Origin: Paenibacillus silvestris
GTDB taxonomy: Bacteria > Bacillota > Bacilli > Paenibacillales > NBRC-103111
Length of the DNA stretch: 64,000 nt
Assembly: GCF_009882985.1 (NCBI RefSeq)
Contig: NZ_WTUZ01000010.1
Coordinates: 186,352 to 250,351 of the forward strand
Direction of reading: 5' to 3'
The position numbers were made by a program, and so were the translations under genes. Below, one piece after another: positions 25,930 to 34,649 of this stretch. The notes below the pieces were generated by a model. That model made no database searches, had not been told where the DNA came from, and worked only from the letters and a program-made list of their open reading frames with translations. Numbering within the stretch: the first letter of the stretch is position 1; each line of letters begins with the position of its first letter.

Positions 25930-26961
25930 TTATTTCACGCCAAAACCAATGCCATAGACGCCTGGGATTTCAGTTTCTTTACCAAGTTTCGTCGCTGCCT
26001 CCAGAGCCCAGTAGGGATTTCGCAACATACCGCGACCTACTGCCACGAGATCTGCATCCTCGTTCCCGATAACGGAATTTGCCAAAGCCGGCTCTTCCAA
26101 TCGCCCAACTGCAATGACAGGGATGTCCAATGCTTTCTTAATTTCTCTTGCCATTGGCACTTGATAAGCGACATGGGTGCCTGGTCTTCCGTGTGCTAGA
26201 ATAGGACCTTCTCCTCCAGAGCTAACGTGGAAAATGTCTACTCCAGCTTCCTTGTATACTTTGGAAAATGCCATGCTTTGCTCCAACCCATAACCGCCAT
26301 CGACATATTCTCTAGCAGAAATGCGCATAATGAGCGGCATCTGATCAGGCATTACACTTTTGACTGCTTGGATGACTTGCTTACCAAACAACGTCAAATC
26401 TTGACCATACTCATCTGTACGTTTATTCGTATATTTAGACTGGAATTGATGAATCAAGTAGCCATGAGCTCCATGAATTTCGATCGTATCTACGCCAGCT
26501 TTAATCGCACGTTCCGCGGCCGAACGGAATTTGTCCACCATTTGCTTCGTTTCGTCTGTCGTTAAAGCGCGCGGCATCTTAGATTTGTCATCGAAAGGAA
26601 TGGCAGATGGTGCTACTGGAACTTCCGCATCCTCCGCTTTACGTCCCGCATGTGCAATCTGAATGCCAACTTTGGCGCCGTATTGGTGCACAGCGTCGAC
26701 GATTCGCTTTAAAGGAGCAATGTGCTCGTCAGACCATAACCCAAGGTCACTATTCGTAATACGGCCATCCGGCTCAACATCGGACATCTCGATAATAATG
26801 AGGCCTGCCCCTCCGATTGCACGACTTACATAGTGGTTATAATGCCAATCGTTTACAATCCCATCATTCGTTGTAATCGCATATTGGCACATCGGCGGCA
26901 TGACCACGCGGTTTTTCAGTTCTAGATTTTTTATATGAAAAGGTGTAAATAAATGATTCAT
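25930..26961 (-). CDS. namA: NADPH dehydrogenase NamA (YqjM-type old yellow enzyme)
   Basis: A 343-residue FMN-dependent ene-reductase. It has the opening LFTPFHIKNLELKNRVVMPPMCQY with the redox-tuning Cys25 typical of the YqjM subclass, HAGRKA with the substrate-activating His, HGAHGYLIHQF, and the FMN-phosphate loop VAVGRGMLRNPYW. The family reduces alpha,beta-unsaturated carbonyls and nitro compounds with NADPH and responds to electrophile stress. An AGAGGG site precedes the ATG. It lies 27 bases after the alpha/beta hydrolase stop and is probably co-transcribed. Confidence 0.9.
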   Translation of the reverse strand: MNHLFTPFHIKNLELKNRVVMPPMCQYAITTNDGIVNDWHYNHYVSRAIGGAGLIIIEMSDVEPDGRITNSDLGLWSDEHIAPLKRIVDAVHQYGAKVGIQIAHAGRKAEDAEVPVAPSAIPFDDKSKMPRALTTDETKQMVDKFRSAAERAIKAGVDTIEIHGAHGYLIHQFQSKYTNKRTDEYGQDLTLFGKQVIQAVKSVMPDQMPLIMRISAREYVDGGYGLEQSMAFSKVYKEAGVDIFHVSSGGEGPILAHGRPGTHVAYQVPMAREIKKALDIPVIAVGRLEEPALANSVIGNEDADLVAVGRGMLRNPYWALEAATKLGKETEIPGVYGIGFGVK

Positions 26962-26988
26962 TGCTCAATCCCTCTATTCTAGTAGTTT

Positions 26989-27801
26989 TTATAGTTGTTC
27001 TTGAAGCCAGTTTATAATCTTATCGGCAACTTCTTCGTAGCCGCTGTCGGCAATGATCCAATGTGACCGATTGGGAAACTGGGTGAATTGTGTTGTCGCA
27101 CCGGAATTTTGATTATAAAGTTCGAAATTTTTCTTCACCATAGCGGCAGGCACGATATGATCTTCTTCGCCTGCAATGATCAGCAGCGGCCCCCGATTGC
27201 CATTCTCGAAGTTGATCGTTAATGGACTATTGGCATGAAAGGAAGCAAGCGCGCTTTGAAAAAATAGTTTAGTCGTTTCAGGGACAGAATAGCTATACGC
27301 CTCTCTTTGATCCTTCAAAGGCATGTTATTGACAAAAGCATATTGAAATTGTTCAAACGTCAGGTTTACGGTGTTTTTCCATGGCTTTAATAAGATCGAT
27401 GCCACCGATTTGGATGCTGTCTTGTAGGCTCCAGCGTTGATCCCTTTAGAGGCAGCTGGGTCAATTGCGATACCAGCAATACCTAAATTGCGATCCATCA
27501 GGATCTGAGTAATCAAACCGCCAAATGAATGCCCAATTAAGATTGGTTTCACAGGTAATGCCTGAATAAGGCTGGCATAATGGTCAACGATTTCAGCAAG
27601 CCCAAGTTTACCCAGTTCTTTTGCCGGGTTATTCTTAAGTTCTTCGATACTACGGTCGTGGTATGGCCAAGCAGGAGCCATAGTCTCAAAACCTTGCTTA
27701 ATGAAATAGTTCCTCATCGGAGACCAGCTATCCGGTGTCATAAAGGCGCCATGAATGAAAACAATAACAGGTTTATTCGATTGATTTGTATTGAAATTCA
27801 T
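26989..27801 (-). CDS. alpha/beta hydrolase
   Basis: A 270-residue alpha/beta-hydrolase with oxyanion-hole motif FIHGAFM, nucleophile elbow GHSFGG, an acid in AGEEDHIV and the catalytic His in RSHWII, a complete Ser-Asp/Glu-His set in the right order. There is no signal peptide. The start was set at ATG 27801, preceded by AAGGGGAG; the longest frame begins at 27912 without a binding site. It shares a probable operon with namA, which may suggest ester or lactone detoxification; the substrate is unknown. Confidence 0.85.
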   Translation of the reverse strand: MNFNTNQSNKPVIVFIHGAFMTPDSWSPMRNYFIKQGFETMAPAWPYHDRSIEELKNNPAKELGKLGLAEIVDHYASLIQALPVKPILIGHSFGGLITQILMDRNLGIAGIAIDPAASKGINAGAYKTASKSVASILLKPWKNTVNLTFEQFQYAFVNNMPLKDQREAYSYSVPETTKLFFQSALASFHANSPLTINFENGNRGPLLIIAGEEDHIVPAAMVKKNFELYNQNSGATTQFTQFPNRSHWIIADSGYEEVADKIINWLQEQL

Positions 27802-27945
27802 ATACAATCTCCCCTTTTCTACTGGATGTTGGTTTCTTGCGCTCGTGTTGTTTGTGCTTCTCACATTTACGATACTATCAGGGTCAGCCTCAACTAACCG
27901 TAACTTTGTCACATTCGTCCCCCATCATTCATTGCGTAGAAATGA

Positions 27946-27975
27946 TAAAAAGCGAAGGACATCATGTCCTCCGCT
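27946..27975 (-). terminator. terminator of the HAD-family phosphatase gene
   Basis: On the minus strand a near-palindromic 25-base stem region (27951-27975, one G-T pair) is followed by TTTTA. It lies 25 bases after the stop at 28001. Confidence 0.75.
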
Positions 27976-28000
27976 CCGCTCGTTATTCACCCTAAACTGC

Positions 28001-28657
28001 TTAACTCAAGGTACCGTTCTCTTTTAAAAGATGAATAAATTCTGATGGTTGTTTGAAAATAGCATCCGGCTTTTCCTCATACGCTGTGCTTTGGTAGGTT
28101 GGCAGCCACTGGACTGCGTAGGTTTGAACGCCGGCAGCTATCCCCGCACGAATATCAGCGTTGCTATCACCGAGAAAGACAACTTCCTCAGGTTGTGCTC
28201 CACAGTACTCCATAGCTTCATATATCCCTTCAGGATCGGGCTTCGGTTTAGCAACATCATCTCCCGTTACGACATAATCGAAGTATTGCGATAGCTTCAA
28301 AGCTTCGGATGAAATAAGAAATGCTCTTCGACTCTTGCCGGTAATTATCCCAACCTGTAACCCATTTTCTTTCAGCAAAATGAGTAGCTCTAGAATTGAA
28401 TTACTGTCATTTCTTCCTGAGTGTCCTCGTCCATACAAATCATAGTATTCATTAATAGCTTCATGAACGAATTCTTGATGGTTGAAATTCCGCGCAATAA
28501 TATCATCTTCTGTTGGACCAAACATGGCAACGAGCTGTTCATTCGTTACATCTTGGCCATCGTATTTCTTGAAAACAGCTCGAAATGCATCGAATGAGGC
28601 AGGCAATGTATCCGCCAATGTGCCATCGAAATCAAATAAAATAAGACGTTTCTTCAT
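28001..28657 (-). CDS. HAD-superfamily hydrolase, phosphoglycolate-phosphatase/PpaX-like
   Basis: A 218-residue HAD phosphatase with all four motifs: DFDGT (residues 9-13, nucleophile Asp9), IITGKS (motif II), KPKPDPEG (motif III Lys) and FLGDSNADIRAG (motif IV). A helical cap is inserted after motif I (subtype I). Enzymes like this remove phosphate from phosphoglycolate, pyrophosphate or sugar phosphates; the substrate cannot be told here. AAAGGAG lies 7 bases before the ATG. It is divergent from the first ger operon. Confidence 0.88.
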   Translation of the reverse strand: MKKRLILFDFDGTLADTLPASFDAFRAVFKKYDGQDVTNEQLVAMFGPTEDDIIARNFNHQEFVHEAINEYYDLYGRGHSGRNDSNSILELLILLKENGLQVGIITGKSRRAFLISSEALKLSQYFDYVVTGDDVAKPKPDPEGIYEAMEYCGAQPEEVVFLGDSNADIRAGIAAGVQTYAVQWLPTYQSTAYEEKPDAIFKQPSEFIHLLKENGTLS

Positions 28658-28813
28658 GTAATAGCTCCTTTGGGAACATCAGTAATATCTGATAACTTCC
28701 ACACGAATACCATAGTCTCCTACTGGCCGCTGAGAATCCTTGGCATATCTCCTGCAGGAGTCAACTTGAATAATTCCCAATTTATAGTAAACAATATCAC
28801 TGGGAGGTTAGCT

Positions 28814-30130
28814 ATGAGCAATTATTTAGAAGTCATCCTACAAATAACTGAATTCAATCGTGATCTGAAAATCGAACGCCTGCAGCTCGGAGCAGAAGAA
28901 GTGTGGTTCGTCTGTTATGACTCCGTTGTGAATTCGCAAGAAACTATTGAATTTATTTGGAAATCTGGCATCACGCCAGCCGTTTCCTATGACGAGATAT
29001 GCACACGATTGGCTGGCAAGGCATGGAGCACTAAGAATATGAACGAGCTTCAACAAGGACGGGTCGTTCTATTGAGTGCCGATGGTGAACAAGCATTCAG
29101 CTTTCAAGGTAAGCCCGCTTCTCTTTCCCGAGCTATGGATAAGCCCGAGAACGAATCCATGCCATTTGCTCCGGCAATTGCATTCATGGAGCCATTAACT
29201 ACAAATATCGGACTTATAAGAAAATCGATGAATTCGCCATACTTAATGGCTGAAGGGTTTACATTTACAGGGGCTGCTACCAAAGAGGCGACTTTAGTTT
29301 ACCATTCAGAACTAGTGAATACGCAACTGCTGGATCAAGTCAAAAGTCACTTGCAAAAAGCAGCAAACAGAGATTTACAAACGGGTCAAGACTTGATGGA
29401 AATACTCGGCAGCAGTCATTTTGACTTACTTTCTCCTTTCTATAAAACAGAAATTCCGATGCAAGCAATCTCGTCAATGATGAAAGGAAGGGTGATTTTG
29501 CTAATAGATGGAGAGCCCGTAGCTTACGTGCTTCCTCTGCTATTTGGCGATTTTATTTCTATCCAATGGGATAGACAGCTTCCCCTGCTCATTATGTTTG
29601 CACTTCGATACTTACGTTTAATGAGCTTGTTAATCTCCTTGTTAACACCCGGACTTTATGTGGCTCTAGTCTCGGTGAATCCGGAAACGCTGCGAATCGA
29701 ACTCGCGCTCTCAGTTGCTAGCAGCCGGATTGGCATCCCGCTCCCTACCTTTTTAGAAATGGCCTTTTTATTGATTGTTAGCGAAATCAGTATTGAATCC
29801 ACACAACGGTTACCCAAAAGCATTGCAGCATCCATTACCGTTATCGGGGGCATCGTTCTTGGTACAGCCATTGTCGATGCAAAATTGGTAAGCAGCTTGG
29901 TTATCATTGTGCTGTCCGTTTCCGTTACGGCTACATTTGCTTTTCCTAATTACTTAAACACATTGAATATTCGCATTACGAGAGCTGCCATCGTTGTTCT
30001 CTCAGGCATTTTTGGTGTTTTCGGTTTGTTCGCCGGTTTTATAACCATTTGCTTTTATGTGTGCAGAATTGAACACTTTGGTATCCCATTTATGAGCTTT
30101 TTCGATTTCAAAAAATTAAAGCAAACCTAA
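28814..30130 (+). CDS. GerA-family germinant receptor A subunit, short form (ger set 1)
   Basis: A 438-residue A subunit of a spore germinant receptor with a soluble N-terminal domain (1-240) and a membrane domain with about five helices (LLISLLTPGLYVALVSVNPETL, RIGIPLPTFLEMAFLLIVSEIS, SIAASITVIGGIVLGTAIVDA). These receptors sit in the inner spore membrane and trigger germination on binding amino acids or sugars. The start at ATG 28814 follows GGGAGG. It is 36-72 residues shorter than the three other A subunits here, and the usual RGPREGFVED motif before the NIxLIRxR helix is lost (here FMEPLTTNIGLIRKS). A weak sigma-G-like TGAATA with CAATATC 19 bases later (28767-28798) may be its forespore promoter. 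Confidence 0.9.
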   Translation: MSNYLEVILQITEFNRDLKIERLQLGAEEVWFVCYDSVVNSQETIEFIWKSGITPAVSYDEICTRLAGKAWSTKNMNELQQGRVVLLSADGEQAFSFQGKPASLSRAMDKPENESMPFAPAIAFMEPLTTNIGLIRKSMNSPYLMAEGFTFTGAATKEATLVYHSELVNTQLLDQVKSHLQKAANRDLQTGQDLMEILGSSHFDLLSPFYKTEIPMQAISSMMKGRVILLIDGEPVAYVLPLLFGDFISIQWDRQLPLLIMFALRYLRLMSLLISLLTPGLYVALVSVNPETLRIELALSVASSRIGIPLPTFLEMAFLLIVSEISIESTQRLPKSIAASITVIGGIVLGTAIVDAKLVSSLVIIVLSVSVTATFAFPNYLNTLNIRITRAAIVVLSGIFGVFGLFAGFITICFYVCRIEHFGIPFMSFFDFKKLKQT

Positions 30131-30151
30131 CCGTTGGAAAGGAGTGGCGCC

Positions 30152-31252
30152 TTGAGTTCTCGATGGATTTCAACATTGACAGTCCCCTTATTTTTCATCG
30201 GATCTCATTGCAGCATCATATTTCTGCTCTTTCCAAGAGCCGTGTTACATACCACGAAATATGGACATTGGGAACCAGCCATTATGTATATGCTTATCGA
30301 GTTAATCCTCATGGTCATTCTGCTAAAAGGTTTGAACAAAGCCGGGAATATGGATTACGCAGATCTGCTTCTTCCTCTCGGCAGATGGGTTAGTTCAGCC
30401 CTGCTTCTGCCACTTATTCTCTATATACTCCTCATCGGGATTATGGCAATTCGCGGCTTTGCTGAACTCATGATTATCGTATTCGTAGTCCGTTCACCAT
30501 TAATTTCAATTTTGATATTGCTATGCTTCATCACATTACTTGGATCATCCATTGGCCCCCGAGGCATCTTAAGAGCAAGCACCTTATTGTCATTTCTGCA
30601 TTTCCCTGCCCTTTTATTTGCCTTGCTTGGATGCACAGTTAATGCAAGGTTTACCAACATTTATCCACTTGTAAATACAAGCTTTGACTTTATGCAGCAT
30701 TTAGAGTTCCTCGTTCCCTTATTTTCGATTTGCCCTTTTATTCTTCTAGGTATGCTGCCTCCCGTTATCAAAGTGCAGATGAAGCCTCTTCTGATTACAA
30801 TGATTCCATTGACTCTACTTTATGTGGTGATCATCTATATTCCAATGCTGATATTTGGTGTTAATGCGGCAACATTAATGAATTTTCCACTGGTAACAAG
30901 TATTGACACTGTCAATCTTACGTGGTCCATATTTAACCGAATCTCATTATTCTATGCCGTTGCACTGCTTGCTTTCGTATTATTAATCACCTCTTATGCA
31001 CTTTGGGCCTCATCTGTGTTAGTGCACAAAATGATGCCGGGATGGAAGGAGTCTTATATTAGGCCGATCCTTTGCTTATTGGTGTGTGTTGCATCCGCGA
31101 TGATTCCAAATTGGAGTTCCTACGTGAAGATCTATACAACCGATATTTGGTTCCGTCTCTCTATCTTCTTGATTATACCCATTGCTGTCTATCTACGTGG
31201 TGGTTTCATTCAAAGAGCTTACAGAAAGAAGGTTTTCAAAAATGATGCGTAA
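30152..31252 (+). CDS. GerA-family germinant receptor B subunit, permease-like (ger set 1)
   Basis: A 366-residue integral membrane protein of the endospore germination permease family (APC-like) with about ten helices. Known for the family: the B subunit binds the germinant. TTG 30152 was chosen because AAAGGAG is 7 bases upstream; the longest frame starts at another TTG (30134) overlapping that site. It begins 21 bases after the A gene and overlaps the C gene by 11 bases, a tight A-B-C operon. Confidence 0.87.
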   Translation: MSSRWISTLTVPLFFIGSHCSIIFLLFPRAVLHTTKYGHWEPAIMYMLIELILMVILLKGLNKAGNMDYADLLLPLGRWVSSALLLPLILYILLIGIMAIRGFAELMIIVFVVRSPLISILILLCFITLLGSSIGPRGILRASTLLSFLHFPALLFALLGCTVNARFTNIYPLVNTSFDFMQHLEFLVPLFSICPFILLGMLPPVIKVQMKPLLITMIPLTLLYVVIIYIPMLIFGVNAATLMNFPLVTSIDTVNLTWSIFNRISLFYAVALLAFVLLITSYALWASSVLVHKMMPGWKESYIRPILCLLVCVASAMIPNWSSYVKIYTTDIWFRLSIFLIIPIAVYLRGGFIQRAYRKKVFKNDA

Positions 31253-32309
31253 GCTTCAGACTGGAGCTCTACTAATCACATGTGCGGTATTGTTAACCGG
31301 TTGCTGGGACATTAAGGATGTCAATCACCGGGTTCTTCCCATTGTCATGGGCATTTCCTATGGTAAAACCAATACATACAGAATTCACATACAAATTCCA
31401 TCACCAGAAAAGCAAGGATTATCCTCCAAGGTTTTCTACAAAGAAGCCGACACAATAAGTAAAGCACTTACTGATATTGATACAGATATTGAAGCGGGCA
31501 TCGATTTTATGCATGTGCAATTTATCGTTTTTGATCGTGATCTTGCTGAAGATGGAATTCAAGAAGCGATAGCCTTCATCGCGAGAAGCCAACAGATACC
31601 CACCAAAGCGCTCGTGGCCATCACGTCCGAAGAAATTGGAGCTTTTCTAGCCCATACAGGTCGTGTCATTCAAACGGATGGAAGCGCACTTATGAACTTT
31701 TTCAATAAAAATGCCGGATGGAGTCCTGAGATTAATTTAGCTTATGTTTGGAAAATTTATGGCGCTATGCACTCCGACACGGAAGATGTTACTATCCCCA
31801 TACTGCGTTCAGGGAAATCTACCATGCTGGAGTTTTTGGGTTCCGCAGTAATGGCCAAAGGGAAGATGATAGGGGAAATCAAAAAGGAACAATCTCTGTT
31901 GATCAATTTATACGAAGAATTATTTCAAGGCTCCGTTGTTCAAGTTACGAATCGGGCGAGTGTGGCTATCGTAAAATGTAAAAACCGTATACATACCACT
32001 TGGCGTGATGAGCATCCCGTCCTTCAAATGAATATGCAGCTTTCCTTACATCTTATTGAAAATAACGGGAATTTAAACGAACAACAAATTGAGGAAGCCT
32101 TTGCCCAAGATATGAAAAGCCGGTATGAGGAGCTCTTCAGTCAGCTAAAGACGGTAGGGTCCGATGCTTTAGGTACGGGGCAGTATTTTAGAAACAAGCT
32201 GCCCTTCGATCAACTCGTGAATTGGCGGCAAGATTATTATCCGAAATTAGAAACCGATCTGACGGTTGGATGCATTATCACAAATAGCGGAGATGTGGTA
32301 GAAAACTAA
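31242..32309 (+). CDS. GerA-family germinant receptor C subunit, lipoprotein (ger set 1)
   Basis: A 355-residue lipoprotein with lipobox LTGC followed by WD, the hallmark of GerAC proteins (GCWDIKDVN). It is exported and anchored on the outer face of the inner spore membrane, where it is needed for receptor function. ATG 31242 follows AGAAAGAAGG and overlaps the B gene. A strong terminator after the stop closes the operon. Confidence 0.9.
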   Translation: MMRKLQTGALLITCAVLLTGCWDIKDVNHRVLPIVMGISYGKTNTYRIHIQIPSPEKQGLSSKVFYKEADTISKALTDIDTDIEAGIDFMHVQFIVFDRDLAEDGIQEAIAFIARSQQIPTKALVAITSEEIGAFLAHTGRVIQTDGSALMNFFNKNAGWSPEINLAYVWKIYGAMHSDTEDVTIPILRSGKSTMLEFLGSAVMAKGKMIGEIKKEQSLLINLYEELFQGSVVQVTNRASVAIVKCKNRIHTTWRDEHPVLQMNMQLSLHLIENNGNLNEQQIEEAFAQDMKSRYEELFSQLKTVGSDALGTGQYFRNKLPFDQLVNWRQDYYPKLETDLTVGCIITNSGDVVEN

Positions 32310-32328
32310 ATGTGCCTAGCAAATACCT

Positions 32329-32358
32329 AATAGAGGCTTTTTGGCCTCTATTTTTTTG
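32329..32358 (+). terminator. terminator of ger operon 1
   Basis: A perfect 9-bp stem (AATAGAGGC at 32329-32337 with 32344-32352) followed by a run of T residues, 20 bases after the C-subunit stop. Confidence 0.9.
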
Positions 32359-32417
32359 TGGATCTCCATGAAATCATCTCCCCGATTATTTTAATTTTGT
32401 TAATTGATTCAGCATTC

Positions 32418-32446
32418 TTGACGATGGACAATTGGAAAGCTACCAT
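32418..32446 (+). promoter_or_regulatory. promoter of the cupin gene
   Basis: TTGACG (32418-32423), a 17-base spacer and TACCAT (32441-32446), about 90 bases before the chosen ATG. Its position makes the longest-ORF start at 32432 impossible for this transcript. Confidence 0.45.
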
Positions 32447-32533
32447 GAAGCTGGGATGTTTCTTTTTCTTGGAATCGTAGCGGAAAGGCTCCCGGCGTTA
32501 GCTGACTCTGAACCATTAAATAAGGAGGCTGTC

Positions 32534-33073
32534 ATGACAACTACGGACAGACAAATAACGAATCCCCGCAGCGGACAGAGGATGATTTTCCGTACAACCG
32601 GGAAAGAGACAAACGGTGCACTATTGGAAATTGAAAGCTTTAATCCTTCTTCCAAAGAGAAAGAACCCGAACATATTCATCCAAACCAAGTAAGTTCATT
32701 AGAAGTGATTACTGGCAAAATCCACTTCTACATAAACGGCGAGACTCGGGTTCTAGGACCGGGAGATATCTTGGAGATTCCTGCAGGAGTCCCCCATTAT
32801 TTCTGGAATGAAGATGCTGCAGAAGCTCATACGATTCAAAAATTCACGCCAGCACTAGAAATTGAAGGATTTTTCCGAACCTATTTCGCTCTTGCAAGAG
32901 ACGGTAAGCTTAACGCGAAAGGCACGCCTAACTTGGTCCGGATGTCTCTTCCTATGCTCAATTATCAGAACGAAATTCAGGTGGTAAATCCTCCATGGTC
33001 CGTGCAGAAAATCGTCTTTACTATCCTTTCTCCCCTAGCTAGACTCCTTGGTTATAAACAGAAATATGAGTAA
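32534..33073 (+). CDS. cupin-domain protein
   Basis: A 179-residue protein with a single beta-barrel cupin: motif 1 PEHIHPNQVSSLEVITGKIHFYING and motif 2 GDILEIPAGVPHYFWNE, which supply His and Glu/His metal ligands. A hydrophobic C-terminal stretch (KIVFTILSPLARLLGY) follows. The family includes dioxygenases, isomerases and sugar-binding proteins; no specific role can be given. ATG 32534 follows AAGGAGG. Its stop is only 6 bases from the stop of the convergent eCIS-motif gene. Confidence 0.82.
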   Translation: MTTTDRQITNPRSGQRMIFRTTGKETNGALLEIESFNPSSKEKEPEHIHPNQVSSLEVITGKIHFYINGETRVLGPGDILEIPAGVPHYFWNEDAAEAHTIQKFTPALEIEGFFRTYFALARDGKLNAKGTPNLVRMSLPMLNYQNEIQVVNPPWSVQKIVFTILSPLARLLGYKQKYE

Positions 33074-33079
33074 CAGCCA

Positions 33080-34432
33080 TCATAAAAATTCAACTGTAAA
33101 ATACTGCTTTATTTTATTGATATACCACTGTTCCTTCGTTATCCAGGAAGTTCCGGATGGCATGTAGGGAATGAAATCCCCCAACGTCTGAGAGCGGTCT
33201 TCCATCTCCGATGCGCTTCTTGCTTCAGAAGAAGACATATTGCTGTCCATATGGAAGGCAGCGACGCCATGGATGTATAGATCTTTACTGCCATTTTGCA
33301 TGGAAAAAATCATGCTTGTGCTATATCCATCAACATGCGTATGCTTGGCTGGTGTATCACGGGTTGGATTGTTGCGCCCGGCATTCCAGTTATTGTGGAC
33401 CATGGAAACATATTTATCGAGCGCTTCATCTGTTGCATCCTTGTGAATATAAACCTCTGGCTTTGGTTCAGCGTTGAAATCCGCCTCCAAGATTTCAATA
33501 CGCCGGGAGAGGAATGCCAAATTGTCTGACAGTTCCTTCAGTGGAAATACGCTTAAATCCTCAGCTTTTACATATAGATAGGTATTTAAGAAATCTTGGA
33601 GCTGAGGAGCCAGCTCAGCAAGCATCGTGTCTTGGGCAATTCGGCTGGTCAATCTTTGTACCTCTTGAAGAATACTCTTCGAGTAGTCCAGTACGTAAAG
33701 CTCCATCTCGTCAATGGCTCCCGTATCGATCGTCAAAAGCGTTTCAGGTTTGGATAAAGAAGCCATCGAATAGTAACTGAGCAGCCGCGTTTTCATATCT
33801 CCGGGAAGAATGTGCATGTGCGATTTCAGATCTTCCAAGCGAGGCAGCATATCTTCCTTACTTGGATGATCTTCAACCGCATCATAGAAGATGTCGTTCT
33901 CACCATCGTCATTAGAGACAGATGGGTCCAGGTATAGCTTTTGCAGCACATTGCTTGCTATTTGGCTAATTTGGTCTCTGGACTGTTCGAATTTATCTTT
34001 GGCTAATTGCACGGTGAAGTCCGCTTCATCGATTTCCTGCTCCAATACCGCATTAAACGTCATAGGATTCACGCCTGCATTTGCTCTGGCCGCAAGGATT
34101 TGACTTTTCATCCCAATCAGCTCAAAAGCCTGCAATAAGTCGCTTGTCGTTGCACTCCGTTTCAAACTGTCACTGAACTGGGCTACTAGTTTGCGTTGAA
34201 TAACAGGTAGCCCCATCGACGTGACAGGCGCTGCCTGCTGCCCCTGCGACATCATACGTGTTACCGCTTTGTTGCCAATCGTTCTTTGGAGCTGAAGAAC
34301 AGATGAAGTATTCATCGGCATGCCAATTGTTGATGATGGTGAAGACGTTTCCGCATTTTTGGATGAATGTGATTGCTTATCTAACGACGAACTGCTCGTT
34401 CGGGTTGATTTGGTAGATGCACGGGCTTGCAT
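33080..34432 (-). CDS. uncharacterised protein with an eCIS-associated LQRxIGNxAV leader motif
   Basis: A 450-residue protein of unknown function. Residues 1-45 are Ser/Thr-rich and disordered, then LQLQRTIGNKAVTRMM (residues 46-61) and PVIQRKL (76-82). This pair of LQRxxGNxAV and xxQR motifs is characteristic of the N-termini of DUF4157/eCIS-associated proteins, proposed cargo or toxin carriers of extracellular contractile injection systems. No DUF4157 HExxH metalloprotease motif is seen. The middle (90-330) is mostly helical with coiled-coil character; the C-terminal 120 residues (PEVYIHKDATDEALDKYV, KHTHVDGYSTSM, LYIHGVAAFHMD) may be the functional domain, rich in His and Asp. ATG 34432 has AAGGAGG 12 bases upstream. 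No injection-system gene is nearby. Confidence 0.7.
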   Translation of the reverse strand: MQARASTKSTRTSSSSLDKQSHSSKNAETSSPSSTIGMPMNTSSVLQLQRTIGNKAVTRMMSQGQQAAPVTSMGLPVIQRKLVAQFSDSLKRSATTSDLLQAFELIGMKSQILAARANAGVNPMTFNAVLEQEIDEADFTVQLAKDKFEQSRDQISQIASNVLQKLYLDPSVSNDDGENDIFYDAVEDHPSKEDMLPRLEDLKSHMHILPGDMKTRLLSYYSMASLSKPETLLTIDTGAIDEMELYVLDYSKSILQEVQRLTSRIAQDTMLAELAPQLQDFLNTYLYVKAEDLSVFPLKELSDNLAFLSRRIEILEADFNAEPKPEVYIHKDATDEALDKYVSMVHNNWNAGRNNPTRDTPAKHTHVDGYSTSMIFSMQNGSKDLYIHGVAAFHMDSNMSSSEARSASEMEDRSQTLGDFIPYMPSGTSWITKEQWYINKIKQYFTVEFL

Positions 34433-34570
34433 TGGGGATTCGAGCCTCCTTACATGGATTACAATAGAACTGATTTCATATATCGTACCACAATTTACCA
34501 CGCTAGAGCTGCACTTATTAGCATGATTGTCGTATGCCCGTTAAGCTTATGTAAATTTTCCCATATCCTA

Positions 34571-34600
34571 TTGTCCCGCTCCGAAGCACTTCTATATAAT
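34571..34600 (+). promoter_or_regulatory. strong sigma-A promoter of the phytase-esterase-like gene
   Basis: TTGTCC (34571-34576), an 18-base spacer and perfect TATAAT (34595-34600). Transcription would start near 34607, inside the longest ORF, confirming the GTG start at 34650. Confidence 0.75.
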
Positions 34601-34649
34601 GAGAGTGTCATCGTTATTGATGGATGAATTTGGGAGAGAAGGTGTTGAC

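Noticed and set aside
28767-28798. Sigma-G-like promoter before ger operon 1
   Set aside because: TGAATA is acceptable, but the -10 element matches poorly and the spacing is 19. Mentioned under the gene but not listed as a separate feature.
34599-34649. Upstream start of the phytase-esterase-like gene
   Set aside because: The upstream ATG overlaps the -10 element of a strong promoter and would put 17 residues before the signal peptide; GTG 34650 has its own ribosome binding site.
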